From NCBI GenBank assembly GCA_945643635.1, contig CALZFC010000027.1, forward strand, positions 3,972,501-4,036,500: DNA of 64,000 nucleotides, given 5' to 3'. The notes under the pieces were generated by a model. The model made no database searches, had not been told where the DNA came from, and worked only from the letters and a program-made list of their open reading frames with translations. Positions within the stretch are counted from its first letter, which is position 1. The number at the start of each line of letters is the position of its first letter. The translations under genes were made by a program, and so were the position numbers. The DNA is from Allodiplogaster sudhausi. Its lineage: Eukaryota; Nematoda; Chromadorea; Rhabditida; Diplogasteridae. Shown in pieces: positions 34,624 to 55,904 of this stretch.

Positions 34624-35587
34624 TCAGTACATCTCAAATGCGAAGATTGGATGCGAAGAGATGAAGAAGGCGAAGAGGAATGGCAGGAGGGCGAGCACGG
34701 TCGCACACTAAAAAAGAGCGAGAGAGAGAGAAAGAAAGAAAGAAGGAGAGAGAGAGAGAAACAAAAACAAAAGAGAGAATGAAAGAGAAAACAAAAAAAA
34801 AGAGTGAAAAAAGGGTGAGAGAGACTGGTGAAAACAGTTTTTTTTATTGAATTCTAATAATTATAATTATGTATGGTTAATATTATGATAATTATATTTA
34901 TAATAATATATAATAATTATAGAATAGAAATTGTAGTTGACATACTTGTGCTGCGATAAAGGGCAGCAACAACTCGCTTCTCTTTACAAAAGCGCCAATC
35001 TTAGCGAGAATGCAGGTGACTTGGAGGAAGATCTTCAAATCATATTTTAATAACAATAATAATTATTTTATTTATTTATAAAAAAAAAACTTCCAGCAGT
35101 CGTGGAAGGCTACTCCAAAATTGTAGGCTTCAATTATTAAAGAAAAAAGGTATTGACGAAATAATCTTATGATTAAACAAAACAAAAATATGATCTATGA
35201 ACGATGCGTCAATGTAATATGTAAATCAATTGATATTTAATCTATGAGAAGAACAAAAGGAAATATAAGGGAGAAGAAATTTTGGCATGGAGCTAACGAA
35301 GGACGCAAAGAGCAGAGTGTTGCCGAAGAGAATGCCGAAGGCAGAGGCGGCAAGCAAAGTGACCGAGGAGAACAAGAACAACTTAGCCTTGAAGAGGTGA
35401 ATGCCTTAGTTTTTTATCGAAAAAAACACATGAAATTAACAAGAGAATTTTTTTTTATAAATATGAAATACGATATATTATGTATATGAAAAAATAGAAT
35501 AACAATATGACTATAGCAGATCTGTGGGGCGGCTATCTTTTTGCTGCTCTTGTTCAAAACGACGACTTCTTCGGGCACAACCGACAT
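34624..35587 (-). CDS. small three-helix membrane protein, DUF7027-like
   Basis: Four exons, 35587-35512, 35404-35298, 35032-34946 and 34707-34624, join in phase to 117 residues. Met and a polar head (MSVVPEEVVVLNKSS), then hydrophobic segments KLFLFSSVTLLAASAFGILF, TCILAKIGAFVKRSELLLPF and VLALLPFLFAFFI, ending FEMY and TGA. The pattern 'helix, charged pair, ELLLPF, helix' resembles the DUF7027-like gene at 5134, but the Cys cluster at the N-terminus is absent. Two downstream minus-strand stretches (about 34470-34370, a helix IVCLFFFFF; and about 34295-34183, basic/Pro tail ending LPYPVKGTIV then stop) look like a fourth helix and tail of the same family. They may belong to an alternative, longer form, although phases do not connect. 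Confidence 0.55.
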
Positions 35588-37741
35588 TTCACCCCTTCTT
35601 TCGCCGATTCGACACAAAAATATTGTCGCCTTAAAATGATTGAAAGGAGCAAGAACTTGAATAGAATTAAAACTCTGCGATAAAGAGAAGAATTAATAAG
35701 CGTTTTAAGAAGTTATTTGACACCTATTAATGCAGAATTTATAATAACAACTACAACAAATTAGCAATGACCAATACAAATTTAAAAAAATTATTCTACA
35801 GTCAGGGGCTGGGCCCGATGGGTGAAGGCAAGATCAAAGGCATCTAGGCTCATGACTGCTGTTCGCAACAAAGTAGTGGACAATTGAAATCATGAGATAT
35901 ACATAAATCTGCAATAAAAGTAAGTAATTGCAAAGTAAGAAAAATATTAAACATAATAACTTCTTTGAGAGAAGTGTATATGATCAGCGTAGCCAGCCGC
36001 GCTGCCCTTCTCTCGCACTCATATTGCTCCCAACTCTGTTCAATTCTCTGCATCTGCAACTCTCACAATGCTCTCTCACTTCTCTCACTGTCATACATAC
36101 GATTACTCGCCATATACGCGAAAAGAAACTACCGAGCACAGGTTAAACAACTTGCATACTTCTACTAGAAGAATCAAACGAAATAATCAGACTAGCGAGC
36201 TGTTACAAAAAAACAAAGAAAGAAGCAACAATGAAATCTCACCGTTGCAGCTATGGAAGAAAGTTTCAAGTTTTTCACATCGCCTATATACATAATCCGC
36301 AGACCGAACCTTCCACATCACTCATTAACTAATTAAAAATGAAATGCCGATCGCGACAATGCACTCGAGCTCCAAATATAAGGAGACTGGAGCAAAAAAA
36401 ATCGGAACTTCTCAAGAAGCAGCTCATGCAAGCTAATTGTAAGAACAAAGTTGGCGGTTTTTTAAAGGTTTTTATCCGGTTAATCAAGGCTTAATGAATG
36501 GTCGAGGGATCCAGGATGGAAGGGATTTCGAAGATGGCGGGCATTGCGGAATAAGTGCGACAGAGGTGAAAAGAGAGAAGGAAGAAATGAACACGCGAGT
36601 TCTACAAATGGAATGACAGGGATTGTGGAAAAGAAGAAGAAGAGCACCTTGCCCGCTCTTCTGAGCAAGACAACGGCTTACAATGAGGAGAGGTCAGTCT
36701 TCCATTTCTGTCCCTCCTCTCATCTATCTATAGAGATCTTCTTCTCTCCCTCTCTACCTCCTCCCTCTCTCTCTCTCCATCCTCTCCTCTCTCCCTCTCT
36801 CCGTCCTCCTCCCCTCAATTGCTGGCCCTCATCACCCGCCATCCTTGGCAATTACAAACCGAATCTATAATGGCGTCCCCATCCGCAAGTACATACGAGA
36901 TTCATGCGTAACTCGAGGGCAAGAAACACACGGTTGGCTAGGATCACGGATGATGCAGTCTCCGAATTTTCCCGCTTGCTGTGCATGTCTCTCTTTCTAT
37001 ATATATAATCAGTTCTGTTTTATTAATAAATCATCTTACAAGTTGCGATGCTGATTACATATAAACACCTTGGGAATAATAACCGGCACTAATGCTTCAG
37101 GCGGCCAATCCGCAATAAGAGCACGCATCCGAGTGTGTTGTAATGGCTGCGCTCTCCCTGCGCTTATCCTATCTCCACTGCTCCAAAAAAAAATGTTTTT
37201 TTTTTGTTTAAAAAACTCGCAGCATGTTCCGTCGGCGGATTATCAATTCGGTGATGTAGAAAGTCTTGCGTGTTGTTCGAGTGCTGCAGCGGTGAGATAT
37301 GATTGTTAGCTTGTTCTTTATTTTTTCGATGCAGGCATGGCTTGTCTGGATCTCGCAATTCTCATTAATCCGATCGATTCGTCTTAGGCTAGACGTGAGT
37401 GTACATGGCGAGTGATAGTGTGTGAGAGAAGAGAGTGAGAGAGCACATTGTGAGAGCTATAGACACAGAGAGTAAGGGAGAGGAAGGATATTGTGAGAGG
37501 AAGAAAGTGTAGTGCTGCTGGCTACGCTGCACACTCGTATCAAAGAAGTTGCAATGGATGTTTATTAGTTTTCTTCATTCTTATATAATTTTATTGCAAA
37601 TATATGTATCTAATTTGTAATTTGTTGTTATTGGGTTCAACGTCTCAAAAGTTCCTTAAAACTCAACCATAAGATCCTTTTCTGATGTTGTTCTTTAACG
37701 GTTTTGAATGAAGTGACATATTATGAATGAGAACAAAGAAG

Positions 37742-37790
<49 letters not shown>

Positions 37791-38791
37791 AGAGATAGGG
37801 GGTAAAGTGTGCGTAAGACAAAGAAAGGAACACAAATTGCGACATCCATTAGCATTACAAAAAAAATCAGAAATTCAAGTGCTTTGTTGACGTCGGACTC
37901 ACGACAGTTATGAAAGAACATAACCTTTTTACAGCAATGATAAGGATGAACCTTGGACATTTTCATGGTCTTTCCAATCACATTGACAAAAATTTACTCT
38001 TGTACGCGTTTAATTTGACGGCAATTTTGATTGAAAGTTCAAAAATATGCGATTTTCCTCAACTGTTTAGGAAACTATGTATGTAGTGAGTGAACCGGAA
38101 AAAATTATTGTACAATATTAATTCGAGAATCCTAAAGAGGAGCTCGAATGAAAGAAGACGAAAATTGATGCAAATTTCAAGCAAATCTGTTTCGATTGCT
38201 TCCTCGTTTAAAGCAGAGTGATTCGATTGTCCTCTCAACGCGAGCTCTTCTCGAACACAGAAAACACCAAAATCTGTTAAATCTTTTACGAAGCGTTGCT
38301 GTTGATTTCATGACGGTTTGTCACCCTTGTAAAGCGCCTTTATCATCGTCTAGATTTCATGTGTGAAATTGCCATTTACGAATTCTTTTTATTCGAGTTG
38401 AAATTCACTCCAAAGTGAAGGTTTTTTTCATGGATGGAAGAGTTGTCAGTAATTGGCGAAGAAGGCGCGAACTCTGCAAGGAAGGCACCAATTGAAAAAC
38501 GAACCAGCCTTCGAGACTAGATTATACTACATTTATGAACAGTAATAAAACTGAACCATTTCAATATAACTAATAATAAAAGGCTCTATCGTCAAACACG
38601 GACCGACAAGAAAAAAAGGTAAAAACAAAAAAACACGGGCCGAAAAATGAAAATTTACTTCTCTCACTAGATTCGTGCCATGAGCCATAATAGGCCATAA
38701 AGAAGCAGTTGAAAGAGGCGTTTATTTCATTTTTCGGTCCCTTCTTTCAGAGTAGAGCCGAAAAAAAGACGTTATTATTAAAGACCTCATT
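35588..38791. other. long stretch without a supported gene
   Basis: Contains a possible start exon on the minus strand near 35853 (MSLDAFDLAFTHRAQ), CT-rich sequence (36715-36810) and GA tracts (37425-37510 and 37745-37785, the latter an uninterrupted GA run). 37860-38790 is unique-looking AT-rich DNA with no exon recognised. Confidence 0.3.
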
Positions 38792-40450
38792 TTACCCGAG
38801 TTCGCTGTACTCGAGCTGATGGAAGGAGCCGATGAGAGTGAGGAGAAGGCAGTCGAACTCCTTCCCCCGCACTCGCTGACCCTTCTTCTTCAGATCCTCT
38901 GTGGTCAGCAGATGGCCGGGGCTGACTCTTCAAAGTAATATAGTTATTCGCTTGTGGTTGGATGAAACGATGTTCATATGGAAGAATAATTATTTAAGTC
39001 CATCACTTCAATTGAATCAGCTATCTAATAGTCACTATAGCTAACTTATATACATATCTATTATCTATTAATTCAAAAACTATTAGTTATGATAGTATAA
39101 TTATAATCCTGCTGATTTCAACATGCTTAATACTTCAGAACTGACAATCCGTGCGCGAGGTGGGGAGAGACGGAGACCCAACGGGCATTCGGGAAGATTG
39201 CTCCGAGAGTCGCCCACGTGTCTTGCGTGATGACGACTCCCTTCAAGGAGAGCGTCTCCACGGACGTCAATGGCTCCTCAAGAAAAATAGGTAAAAATTA
39301 ATGATAAATTAAATATTATATTATCTCTTTATTGATGATAACACTTAAAATTAAATCAAGTTTAATTTTTCATAGAACGGTTATTAAATAATAACTATAA
39401 TAATTGTCCCAATCTTTCCACAACTCGTTTGGAAAGAAAAAGAAGATATAATTGCTCACCGCGAAGAGCTTCTCTAGTTGTCCGCCATTAAAGGTGCCGA
39501 TGCCTCCGAAATCGACGTGACGGATCGCGGCGGGACTCAAGAGCTGCTGCACCTTGGACCAGGCAGCTCGCACACTCCGGAGAGTGTGGGCAGTGCGGGG
39601 GACGGAGGGAAGGAGGTGGCGAAGCACGGGGAGAGAGAGCATGGAGATCGAGCGAAGCTGACGGATTATCGGCTGCAAGCTTTTCGAAAATAAATATATG
39701 AATTTTTTTAGTTTTTATATGCATTACTTATATTAAATATTTTTTGACAGATTCATAAAAAAGAGCTAAAAGCGTACCAAGATTTCAGTGAAAATTTAAT
39801 TTGGTTTGCGAGTAAAAACGGTGAAATCATAAATGAATAACCTCAGAGGCAGCGCGGCAAGAGAGAGCAAGTGAAGAGAGGTCAGGGAGGGAAAGGAATG
39901 ACGTGATGACAGAGAGAACGAGCGCCGGCAGAGAGAAGAGTCCATCGGGGGAGGCGGGCGCGCGAGGCGAGGACGAGGCGGGCACGCGAGGCGAGGCGTG
40001 CGCGCGAGGCGAGGCAGGCGCGCGAGGCGAGGAAGCCGCGGCCAGCGAGGGTGATTCTGAGAGAACATTTTAAGTGTATAGTCGCGGGGGCTAAAAAGTA
40101 AAAAAAAAGAATGTTTTCCCGATGAATTGAAGGTCCAAAATGGGTATAATAGAATCACGAAGAAAGATCCCCAGACAAAAAGCCCATCATTATTTGAATA
40201 TACGTCTTGAGATATCTGCGAGCTAACCAGAAGCTGCTTTGGTGCTGGTGGCGCTGTCCTCTGTCGCAGCTACGGCACTCTGCAAACAGAAAATGTGCTA
40301 TTTCGAAATACAGTGATGAAATAAGTTTTTGAGGAAGAGATGAATGGACTCAAAATTTCTCTGTTAGGAAAATTACTAACGTCAAACTCCACAGACTCTC
40401 CCGAAATGATGCGGTGGTCAAAGAACTGCGACTTCACAAGCGGAGGGGTT
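38792..40450 (-). CDS. F-box protein
   Basis: Six exons on the minus strand keep phase: 40450-40381, 40279-40228, 40056-39842, 39672-39460, 39276-39146 and 38927-38792, together about 272 codons with a TAA stop. A low-complexity Ala/Ser/Pro/Arg linker leads into an F-box (LPALVLSVITSFLSLPDLSS then LALSCRAA), the Skp1-binding helix set of SCF ubiquitin ligases. C-terminal parts (PVLRHLLPS; SVETLSLKGVVI) are Leu-rich and could be irregular leucine-rich repeats that bind substrate. The first exon shown needs a preceding exon ending in phase 2. No start codon was found between it and the upstream gene, but an alternative donor inside the last exon of that gene (near 40607) would fit. Confidence 0.62.
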
Positions 40451-40566
40451 CTTAAAGTGATGTTTTAGAATGACAACTCAAAGCAGATTGCCTTTTCAAT
40501 TAACCACTTCTATCGTGATTTTAGCCTTAGATCGAAAGATTCCAGGCTTCTAGGAGCATGAATTCT

Positions 40567-43500
40567 TTAGAGAATGTCGAAGAATGGAGGAAGAGTGTGA
40601 TTGCTCCGCGCGTACGCATGAGGGGCGGCGAGCTGGTGGATGTTGGAAGACGGGTCGAAGAGGCTGGTGATCTTCGAAGCCCATCCAGGGAACTGTTGGA
40701 GGATCCGGTCAAGAAGCGAGCGCTCGCGACGGGAGAGAAAGTGGTTAGGGTCCATCTCCAGCAGTGCCAGTAGCACGCCTGCAGAAAAGACGAAACTTTC
40801 TTGTGAATGGCGAGTCGCTGATTGCTACAAGACTCGTTCTTTTCACTATCCATCTTTCTTTCTCTTTCTTTACTTTACTCTCTATTACCCTCTCTCACTT
40901 CCTATCGCTCCTCCTCAATCGCCTCTTTCTCTTTTGTCTGCTTCTCTGGTTGTGTGAATGGCGAAGAGAAGAAAGTGCGAGCCAAATACGAGCCGTTTCC
41001 GAGCAGCGTTTCCGTGCTTCCTTGCCTTTCGTCCTTCTGCAGAATTCTCATGAAGAGGCGCGCGGCGGCATTCTTTTCCGCTTCTCCGTCCTCGTTCCAA
41101 TCGAAGCAAGAGGAGAAGACCGCGTCGCGGACGACCTCCGTCAGACCGGTGCGCTCAAGGAAGCGTATCCTTTTTTATTTGCGCATTTTTATCAGTTGAC
41201 CATGAGCTGTATTGACCACGTTGACTTGATCGTAATAAGAAATGAGAGCGGAGAGGTTGAGTGACGTCGCTGAAATCGCCGACAGAGGCGGAGGATACGA
41301 GACGTTCGAGAGTACGTACGCAGTGACGGACGAGAAACAAACACTCACATTCGGGATCGTCGCGCATAGACGACTGAATATACAAATTAATCTCCAGTTC
41401 AATTGTTACCGTAGCTATATTGGCTACGGTTACACGCGGAATTGCCCCGGCAACGAACACATGTCACTCCCTGCTCGACGACTCGCTGCAGACACTCGAG
41501 GATGCTGTTGACAAGAGTCAAGTGCGCTTTCTGGTTAATGAAGAAGTCCCTGCTCCAGCGAGAGTCGAAGGCGTCCATAAGACTCTCCGCGATCCATCTA
41601 TTTTTTGTATTATAAAAAGCTTGTTTTTAACATGATTAACGATCTAATTTGGGCTGGAGAAGCTTGGAGGAAATCAAAAAAATACGTGAATATAGCAAGT
41701 TACAGGTCTGAAAGTAATGAGCGATAGCAGTTTTGAACTGGTTCTTCTGTGTTGAAAATGTGCAAAAATCTCCTTACGTGATAATCAAGAATCATCCAAT
41801 AATTACTTCCAGAATGTGGACGCACCCAACAGCGCAAGATCGCTCGCGGAAGAGTGCCTCGGAGAAGAATCGCGTGATCTTGGAGTCCGAGAGGAGTGCG
41901 CCCAGAAGGTGGCGGAAGAAGTGAGTTCCGTAGTTACGCTATAAGTTCCAGATCTCTTATGGTCGTCTCTTTCGGTTCGGCGGATAGAAAAAGTGACCCG
42001 ATTGCGGTCGGTAAACTTGGCAGCGTATCGGACGAGCGACACGAGTGTCAGAAGATGTTCATCGTGCGGCGAGTTCGACTCGATACACTCGTAGATACCC
42101 TTACGTACGGCGGAGGTGACCTGTTCGTACATTTATTTAGTCGAATTGTTAATGATTAGAGCCATAATCTCACAACCTTATTTAATTAATCAATTAATGA
42201 TTTTAAACAAGTTTTTCTGTGCGCCGGAAACCTTCTCGTATCCATCGTCTTGCGAGTTGCTGCGGAAGTGGCAGGGGATGATGGAGAGCGCCGCATCGGC
42301 GTCTTCGCGCAAACAAAACGGCATTTTGGACATGCAGTCGAAGCGGCGGACGGTCGCGTTCATGAGACGAGGCAGCACTTCCTCCTACTCGTTCATTGAA
42401 CTTTGGAATACGCGCCAAGAGTAGATTAACTGTGCTTCTTGGAACTTAAATATTAATATATGCCCATATATACTTCAGAACCTTTACGAATGTGCCATGA
42501 GCGTCCGTCTCAGCGAGTTTCACAAGAATTTCAGCGCAGCGGCTGAGCAAGCATTTGCAGCAATCGAAAAGGCAATCGCAACACCAGTGCTCCACCTGAA
42601 TGGCTTCGATGAAATGAGCCCATTATCATAGATTACATTAGTAATGGCGACGTAAAACATGAGTTATAGGCTAATGTAAAAATGGGAAGGATTTTTTTAT
42701 GGGGCTACAGTTGAATTTGGTATACTGTAGGAATCTGAGGAACTAGAAAAGTAGGGTGAGTTTACGTCGCTCCTCGGCCAACGGAGACGGCCCTGCATGA
42801 GTCGCTTGCTGACGGCATCGATGAGAAGGTGAGGGAATCCATTTTCGATGGAGAAGACAGGGCCAGGATTGACTAGCAGCAGGAGGAGAAGATTAGCAAC
42901 AATGCAACTGTAATACTAGGCTGTCTTCTTCTACCTATTCCATCTATCCCAGGCACTCTCATCCCTCTCCATTTTGATCTCAATTGATCTCAATGAGGAG
43001 AGCACAAAGAGTACCCCCTAGGGAAGAATCGAAAAACATATTTCAACAAAAAGACCCCGCGGTGCAGTCGTTCTGGTCCTGGATGGAACTCACAATGAAG
43101 ATACGTGCCAGCTGGTCAGAGAGCAGCGACTTTGCGAAACACTTCGCAAAGTCATTCTAGAAATAGTGAGATAATGAGAGAGAGATATATATCAACAATC
43201 CATGAAGGAACTTGTTCGGTGAAATTCGGAGGAAGGCTGCCATCACCCTGGCGCTCTTAAAGTTGACACTGGCGAAGGATGGCCGAATGGCCAGCCAGAG
43301 GTCGTGAGCGAACTGGAAGAGAAAAATGACCAGAGGCCATGGGATCGAGGAGATGATTTATTTTCGCTCTTCACCAATTTCCTCAATCACCAGGAAATCC
43401 AAATCCATTTCAAGCTTCCAATTTCTTTCACAACCTTGGACCCTTCGTGAATTCCGCAGAGATCGACGTGTTCTTGGAGCAGCTTCAGCGACGCTTCGAG

Positions 43501-44705
43501 CTGTTCAACTTCTTTGAAGGTCGAATCGGCCATCTGCGAGAAGCGGCTGAGCAGAGAGGAGCAGAGGCTGTCAAGGAGACGATGATGAAATGAGGAAGAT
43601 ATTTAAATATTCATATATCTTTTCTATTTGCCTTTTAATGAGATAGTTATCTATTTATATATATGTTTCCTTTAATATATTAATATATTTTTTTACTTGT
43701 AATTCATTTTCCGTCTTCTTGTTTCCCTCCTCCGACCCTACTCCCCTTTCTTTATAGCTGTTCCGTCTGACAATGTGCGCAGTGCACTCGTTGCAGTTGT
43801 TCTTCTGATGGACGATCATTCTACAAAGTTGATCTAGGAGTGAGTGGTCGTTCTCGCCGTCGGCTGTCTCGAAGAGGCGTGCAAGCGGAGGCCAAAAATC
43901 GTGCTGAAATAGCGCTGATTTAAATAAAAAATTTATTTATTTATTTGAAAATCTATTTATTTTTTTAAATATTTTTATATTAAATATTGTTTTTGAAGCA
44001 ATTTATTAATAAAAACTTGGTCTATTATTTTCACTGGGCGGTTGTGAATGTCGCCGTGGATGCAGTGCCAACGGAGCCAGTCGCGCAGCACGTCGAACGA
44101 GTCCTTCACGGTCGACGGCGAATGCTTCTTCTCGTCGGCCACTCGAAGGAAGGCCGTTATCTACATCAGATGATCCGGAGCATTACAATAAGATTATTCT
44201 CAAGTTCAATTATACTGCTCCACTTTATTTCCTTCTTTGTTTATTATTATACTGGTACATATCTTAATGTGTTTGCGTAAATGTTAATTCTGTGATGGAG
44301 AATTATTATGCTGCTCTTTGCATAATGATGTTGCTGCTCTGAATTATGATGTCTAGAGACGTAACAGATTTCCATATTAAAATATGTAACCGAGCGAAAG
44401 ATTTGTTATAAGATTTCGCATGCTAAGAGCCGAACAGCCTCACCAAAGTAAACTCCTTGATGTGATCCCGAAGAGAATATAAATTGGCTGGGCGACTGAA
44501 GTATTCAAGTGCCGTCTGCTCGACCTCCGGGGTGTTGAGAGACCTGAAAAGCTCAACGATTTGGAGATAATATATGTAGTTGTAGGTTAAAAACTATGAA
44601 TAATCGGTAAGATATTTTTCTTTTTAAACGAGTGATTGGCTATCAGCGAACCTTCGCCCAGGATTCGGATTCGATGCGAAGTTCTCGACTACGCTGTAGT
44701 AGAAG
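40567..44705 (-). CDS. large helical-repeat-like protein, family not recognised
   Basis: At least 17 minus-strand exons: 44705-44652, 44543-44444, 44160-44035, 43903-43697, 43533-43435, 43312-43247, 43156-43094, 42915-42766, 42595-42488, 42384-42232, 42120-41998, 41938-41807, 41584-41468, 41373-41349, 41269-41226, 41153 to about 40985, and 40778-40567 with a TAA stop. Nearly all junctions keep phase, giving about 645 residues plus an unknown N-terminus. The product is alpha-helical and Leu-rich, with amphipathic helices as in HEAT/ARM proteins, and has a Cys cluster (EHWCCDCLFDCCKCLLSRC), a pair CNEC, and VLRDWLRWHCIHGD. I cannot name the family. A further coding-like stretch at about 45033-44885 (RGPPGFSEDSCYLFLTEDMR) may be an upstream exon but does not join in phase. 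The junction between the last two exons is also unresolved. Confidence 0.6.
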
Positions 44706-45127
44706 CTGAACAAAAAAAAACCAGTCAAAGTATTTTTAATAAATCGAAAATATTCTTTCATTTGTAAAACATTTAACCTGCAAAATGTAACCATTTATAT
44801 CAAACAAATTGCCAAAATTTTTTTTACTCAATATTAGAGCACTTAATTTCATGTCTTGATTCCAACTTTAAAAATGATTTACATCACGGAAGCGCATATC
44901 TTCGGTGAGAAAAAGATAACAGGAATCTTCAGAAAAGCCGGGCGGACCTCTGGAGATCAGGCGAAACTGCGGAATCATCCGCCATCGAGGAAGGGAATAG
45001 GTTGAAATGGCAGTGAATGCCCCGTGGCAATCTGCTTTCCTCTTTAGATGATGGTAAGTACATTAGTTTTCTGCACTTTTGCGAATGCTCTTTAGCAGAG
45101 CTTGAGAGCATCAGTGAAAATAAGGAC

Positions 45128-45325
45128 AAAAGATGAGCTCAGCTTATTTGCATGGATCTCTCCAATTCTAGCATCTTTTGTCTTCTTAAACACGCAATCT
45201 CTTTTCGCCTTCGGCTTCATCTTCACAGAAATCGCCTGCCTCCTTCCTCCCTCTACACTTTTGGCAATTTCCTCCAGTATCCGCCGTGAGATCAGAAAGA
45301 AGGTCTTTTCCCGTTCAGTTGTCAT
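45128..45325 (-). CDS. candidate first exon, Lys/Arg-rich protein
   Basis: A 66-codon frame from Met (MTTEREKTFFLISRRILEEI) with a basic middle (KMKPKAKRDCVFKKTKD). Its position suggests it could be the first exon of the large helical-repeat-like gene, but the donor (TTT|GTCCTT) is weak and the next exon is not proven. Confidence 0.33.
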
Positions 45326-47118
45326 GTCATGTGTTCATTCATCCACAAGCAAATAGTCGAATGACTTCTTTATGTGATTAACATTTTTGAAAAAAATTTT
45401 AAAGGGTCAAAGTGGCACCCAAATATTTAGGTAGTGCGGTTTCGGCAACAAAACGTTGTGATAATGACAAGTCCACGTAAAAGAGAGCCCTTTATTACCC
45501 CTGGAAAAGTACTTTATATTTGGATGAGACTAACGGATATCTCAAACTTTCCCTGAACCTAGACTTCACTGGGGTGTGGGAAAGTGAAAAAAGTGTAAAG
45601 CTCGTTCAAATCAAAAGATTTCACTAAACAAAGCATACCATCAAATTCCTCGTTTTAAATTGCGTATAACAGATGTCTGATATATTTGTTTTCTTAAAAA
45701 ATGTAGTCGTTATATAAATGAAAAGTTTTTTCACATTGAATTTATGAAGAATTGTCATTTTCATTAACACAACGTATAGATAGTGCCAAGGAGTGTATCT
45801 CGCTGAAAAGGCAGCTTTCTTTTACCCCTAAAACACTATTGGTTATCCAGGTCTATACACCATTTGACCTCAAAACGTTTACAAAGGGGTTTTAGACTTG
45901 TAAACGTTTTGAGGTCGAAAATTTTTGAAACACGAATATAATGTTAGTTTTTCATTATTTTGTCATTTAAAAAGTTATAGTACTTTATCATGACATTTTT
46001 TGCACTTTTTGCATTATTTGCGGATGTGGGTAGAGACAAAATAATGGTACAGGAGAAATTTCATTAAAAAATATTAGAAATTAAATTTTTTATAAGCAAA
46101 AACTGATAACTTCTTATCAAGTGATTAGAAATTATCGATTTTTTTAATCAGTAGCATCCGCTCTCTATAAGCAAACTAATGTACCAGTTAAAATATTTTA
46201 GTCTTTGCTTGGAAAATAGCTATTAACGAGGATGCATTTGGACCCCTCGGACCCCTCCGACTCCTCCTTGGTACCAAGATCCTGGGCGGGACTGTATGTA
46301 TGTAGCTTCTGCTCTTCTGGGCAAGAAGATGGCTCTTACATATCACAATGAGATGCGTAGAATAGAGGTCACTCTCCGCTTCCACCCCTCCCTCTTCCCG
46401 CATCTTTACATTACCCTTGTCTAGCCCTTTCTCCTGGCAGTCACATGGCACTTACTGCTCGCACTGCCACTAACTAGAGTATGTCCATATGAATAAAGTG
46501 ATGGGTGTTGCTCGATAATTCAAATTAAACAAAGCAAACATCGCAAGAGCGCCAAAACAAATATCTCTTTTCGCAGTTTTGAAAGCACGAACAATTTTAA
46601 AGACTCATGCACAAAATTAAGATTAATCTCGTCTAATCCCAATTTTCTTTTGCAAATGTCAACGTATTGAAATCTAAGCCTAATTCTTGTCAAAGAACGA
46701 TATTTTGCGCTTACGGCTCAGCCATCGTAGTTTCTGGTTAATCAAGAACCTCGAAATGATGGGAGGGAGGGCTTCTCATGTGGCCGTAATTCCACGCGAG
46801 CAATCATCGGGAGGATAGATCTCCTCCCCACGCACTTCCTCCTAGCTGCTATCTGCTGACTAATCTGAAGAAGACCCTAAGGAGCGGAGGAATTCAGAAG
46901 AGAAGAAAAAGGGGCTTCTTGTAATGTTGTCAAACATGGGTGTGTATTTGTATGGACTTACGCACGCCAATCCGTTTTTTTCTTTAGAAAAAGAAGAAGA
47001 AAAAAAATGAAGAGTTTTACGGGCTTCCATAATCTCGCCTTCCTCTTTGGACGCCTCTCAGACGCCTTGACGCATAGGACGACTTTCTCTGGATTCGCGC
47101 CAGATTCTGAAGCTAGAA
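45326..47118. other. intergenic between divergent genes
   Basis: Lies between the minus-strand helical-repeat gene and the plus-strand guanylyl cyclase, so it should hold both promoters. It contains a perfect hairpin (45866-45916). A minus-strand frame at 46451-46188 is unrecognised. The last 100 bp before 47119 includes a purine-rich run (46880-47010). Confidence 0.35.
45866..45916. repeat. perfect 19-bp hairpin
   Basis: GACCTCAAAACGTTTACAA at 45866-45884 is followed, after a 13-nt loop, by its exact complement at 45898-45916. Surroundings are non-coding. Confidence 0.8.
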
Positions 47119-55186
<8,068 letters not shown>

Positions 55187-55499
55187 ATTTGTCGTTATTA
55201 TTGTCAAATATGTTTTTCTTATTCCTCCACTTCCATTAATCATTCATCATCTATCGAGAGTTGTGTTACCCTTTCTTTTAATAACTCACTATCACATCAT
55301 ACCTCAACTGCGATGATCATTAACGGCACTACGCTATTTTTCAGGCTTATTTCATATCTGACATCAAGTTCAAACAAAATACTGTTTTTCCGAGATAAAT
55401 CTTGTATGCAACCTGCGGGTGTCCATTTCGGTTTAATAACTCGAGACACGATTCATACTGATCAACAATCAATGTCTAAAAATCATGTATATTAAATCA

Positions 55500-55800
55500 T
55501 CATAGCTCATTAGCCATGAAAGGCTGACGATGAGCTTCGAATAGAATACGTGAGAAGGATCTTCTTACGAGCCAAAATGAATATCGCGCACAATAAGTTG
55601 AGTAGTGAGAGAAATTTATATATTTATTAATCTTTATTCAGTAGTTTCTTTGATGAGGAGTTGTTGCGATCGGTTGTGGGGGTGAATTTATATGTGGATT
55701 CTGCCCAGATGTCCTTTCAATGTTCATCCTTGCTCTCTTTGTACCGGAACTGCCTGTTGTGGAAGGAAGCGATAAGCCGACATATGGTACATACAGAGAG
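55500..55800. repeat. array unit upstream block, copy 1
   Basis: GATGAGCTTCGAATAGAATA, ACGTGAGAAGGATCTTCTTA, then AGTAGTTTCTTTGATGA and a TGTTGTGGAAGGA block. The same blocks in the same order appear at 59250-59730, just after the tail exon of array copy A, so the block marks the border of the repeat unit. Confidence 0.75.
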
Positions 55801-55871
55801 GAGCCATTGAAAAAGTGTGAGAGAGAGAGTGAGAAAGCGAGAAGGAGAGAAAACGAGAGAGAGAGAGAAAC

Positions 55872-55904
<33 letters not shown>

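Noticed and set aside
37663..37981. Minus-strand frames near a GA tract resembling a membrane protein
   Set aside because: The hydrophobic part comes from the CT complement of the microsatellite; no splice sites or start context support it.
40822..41264. Plus-strand frames opposite the helical-repeat gene
   Set aside because: Minus-strand exons here have matching splice sites and phases; the plus-strand frames do not.
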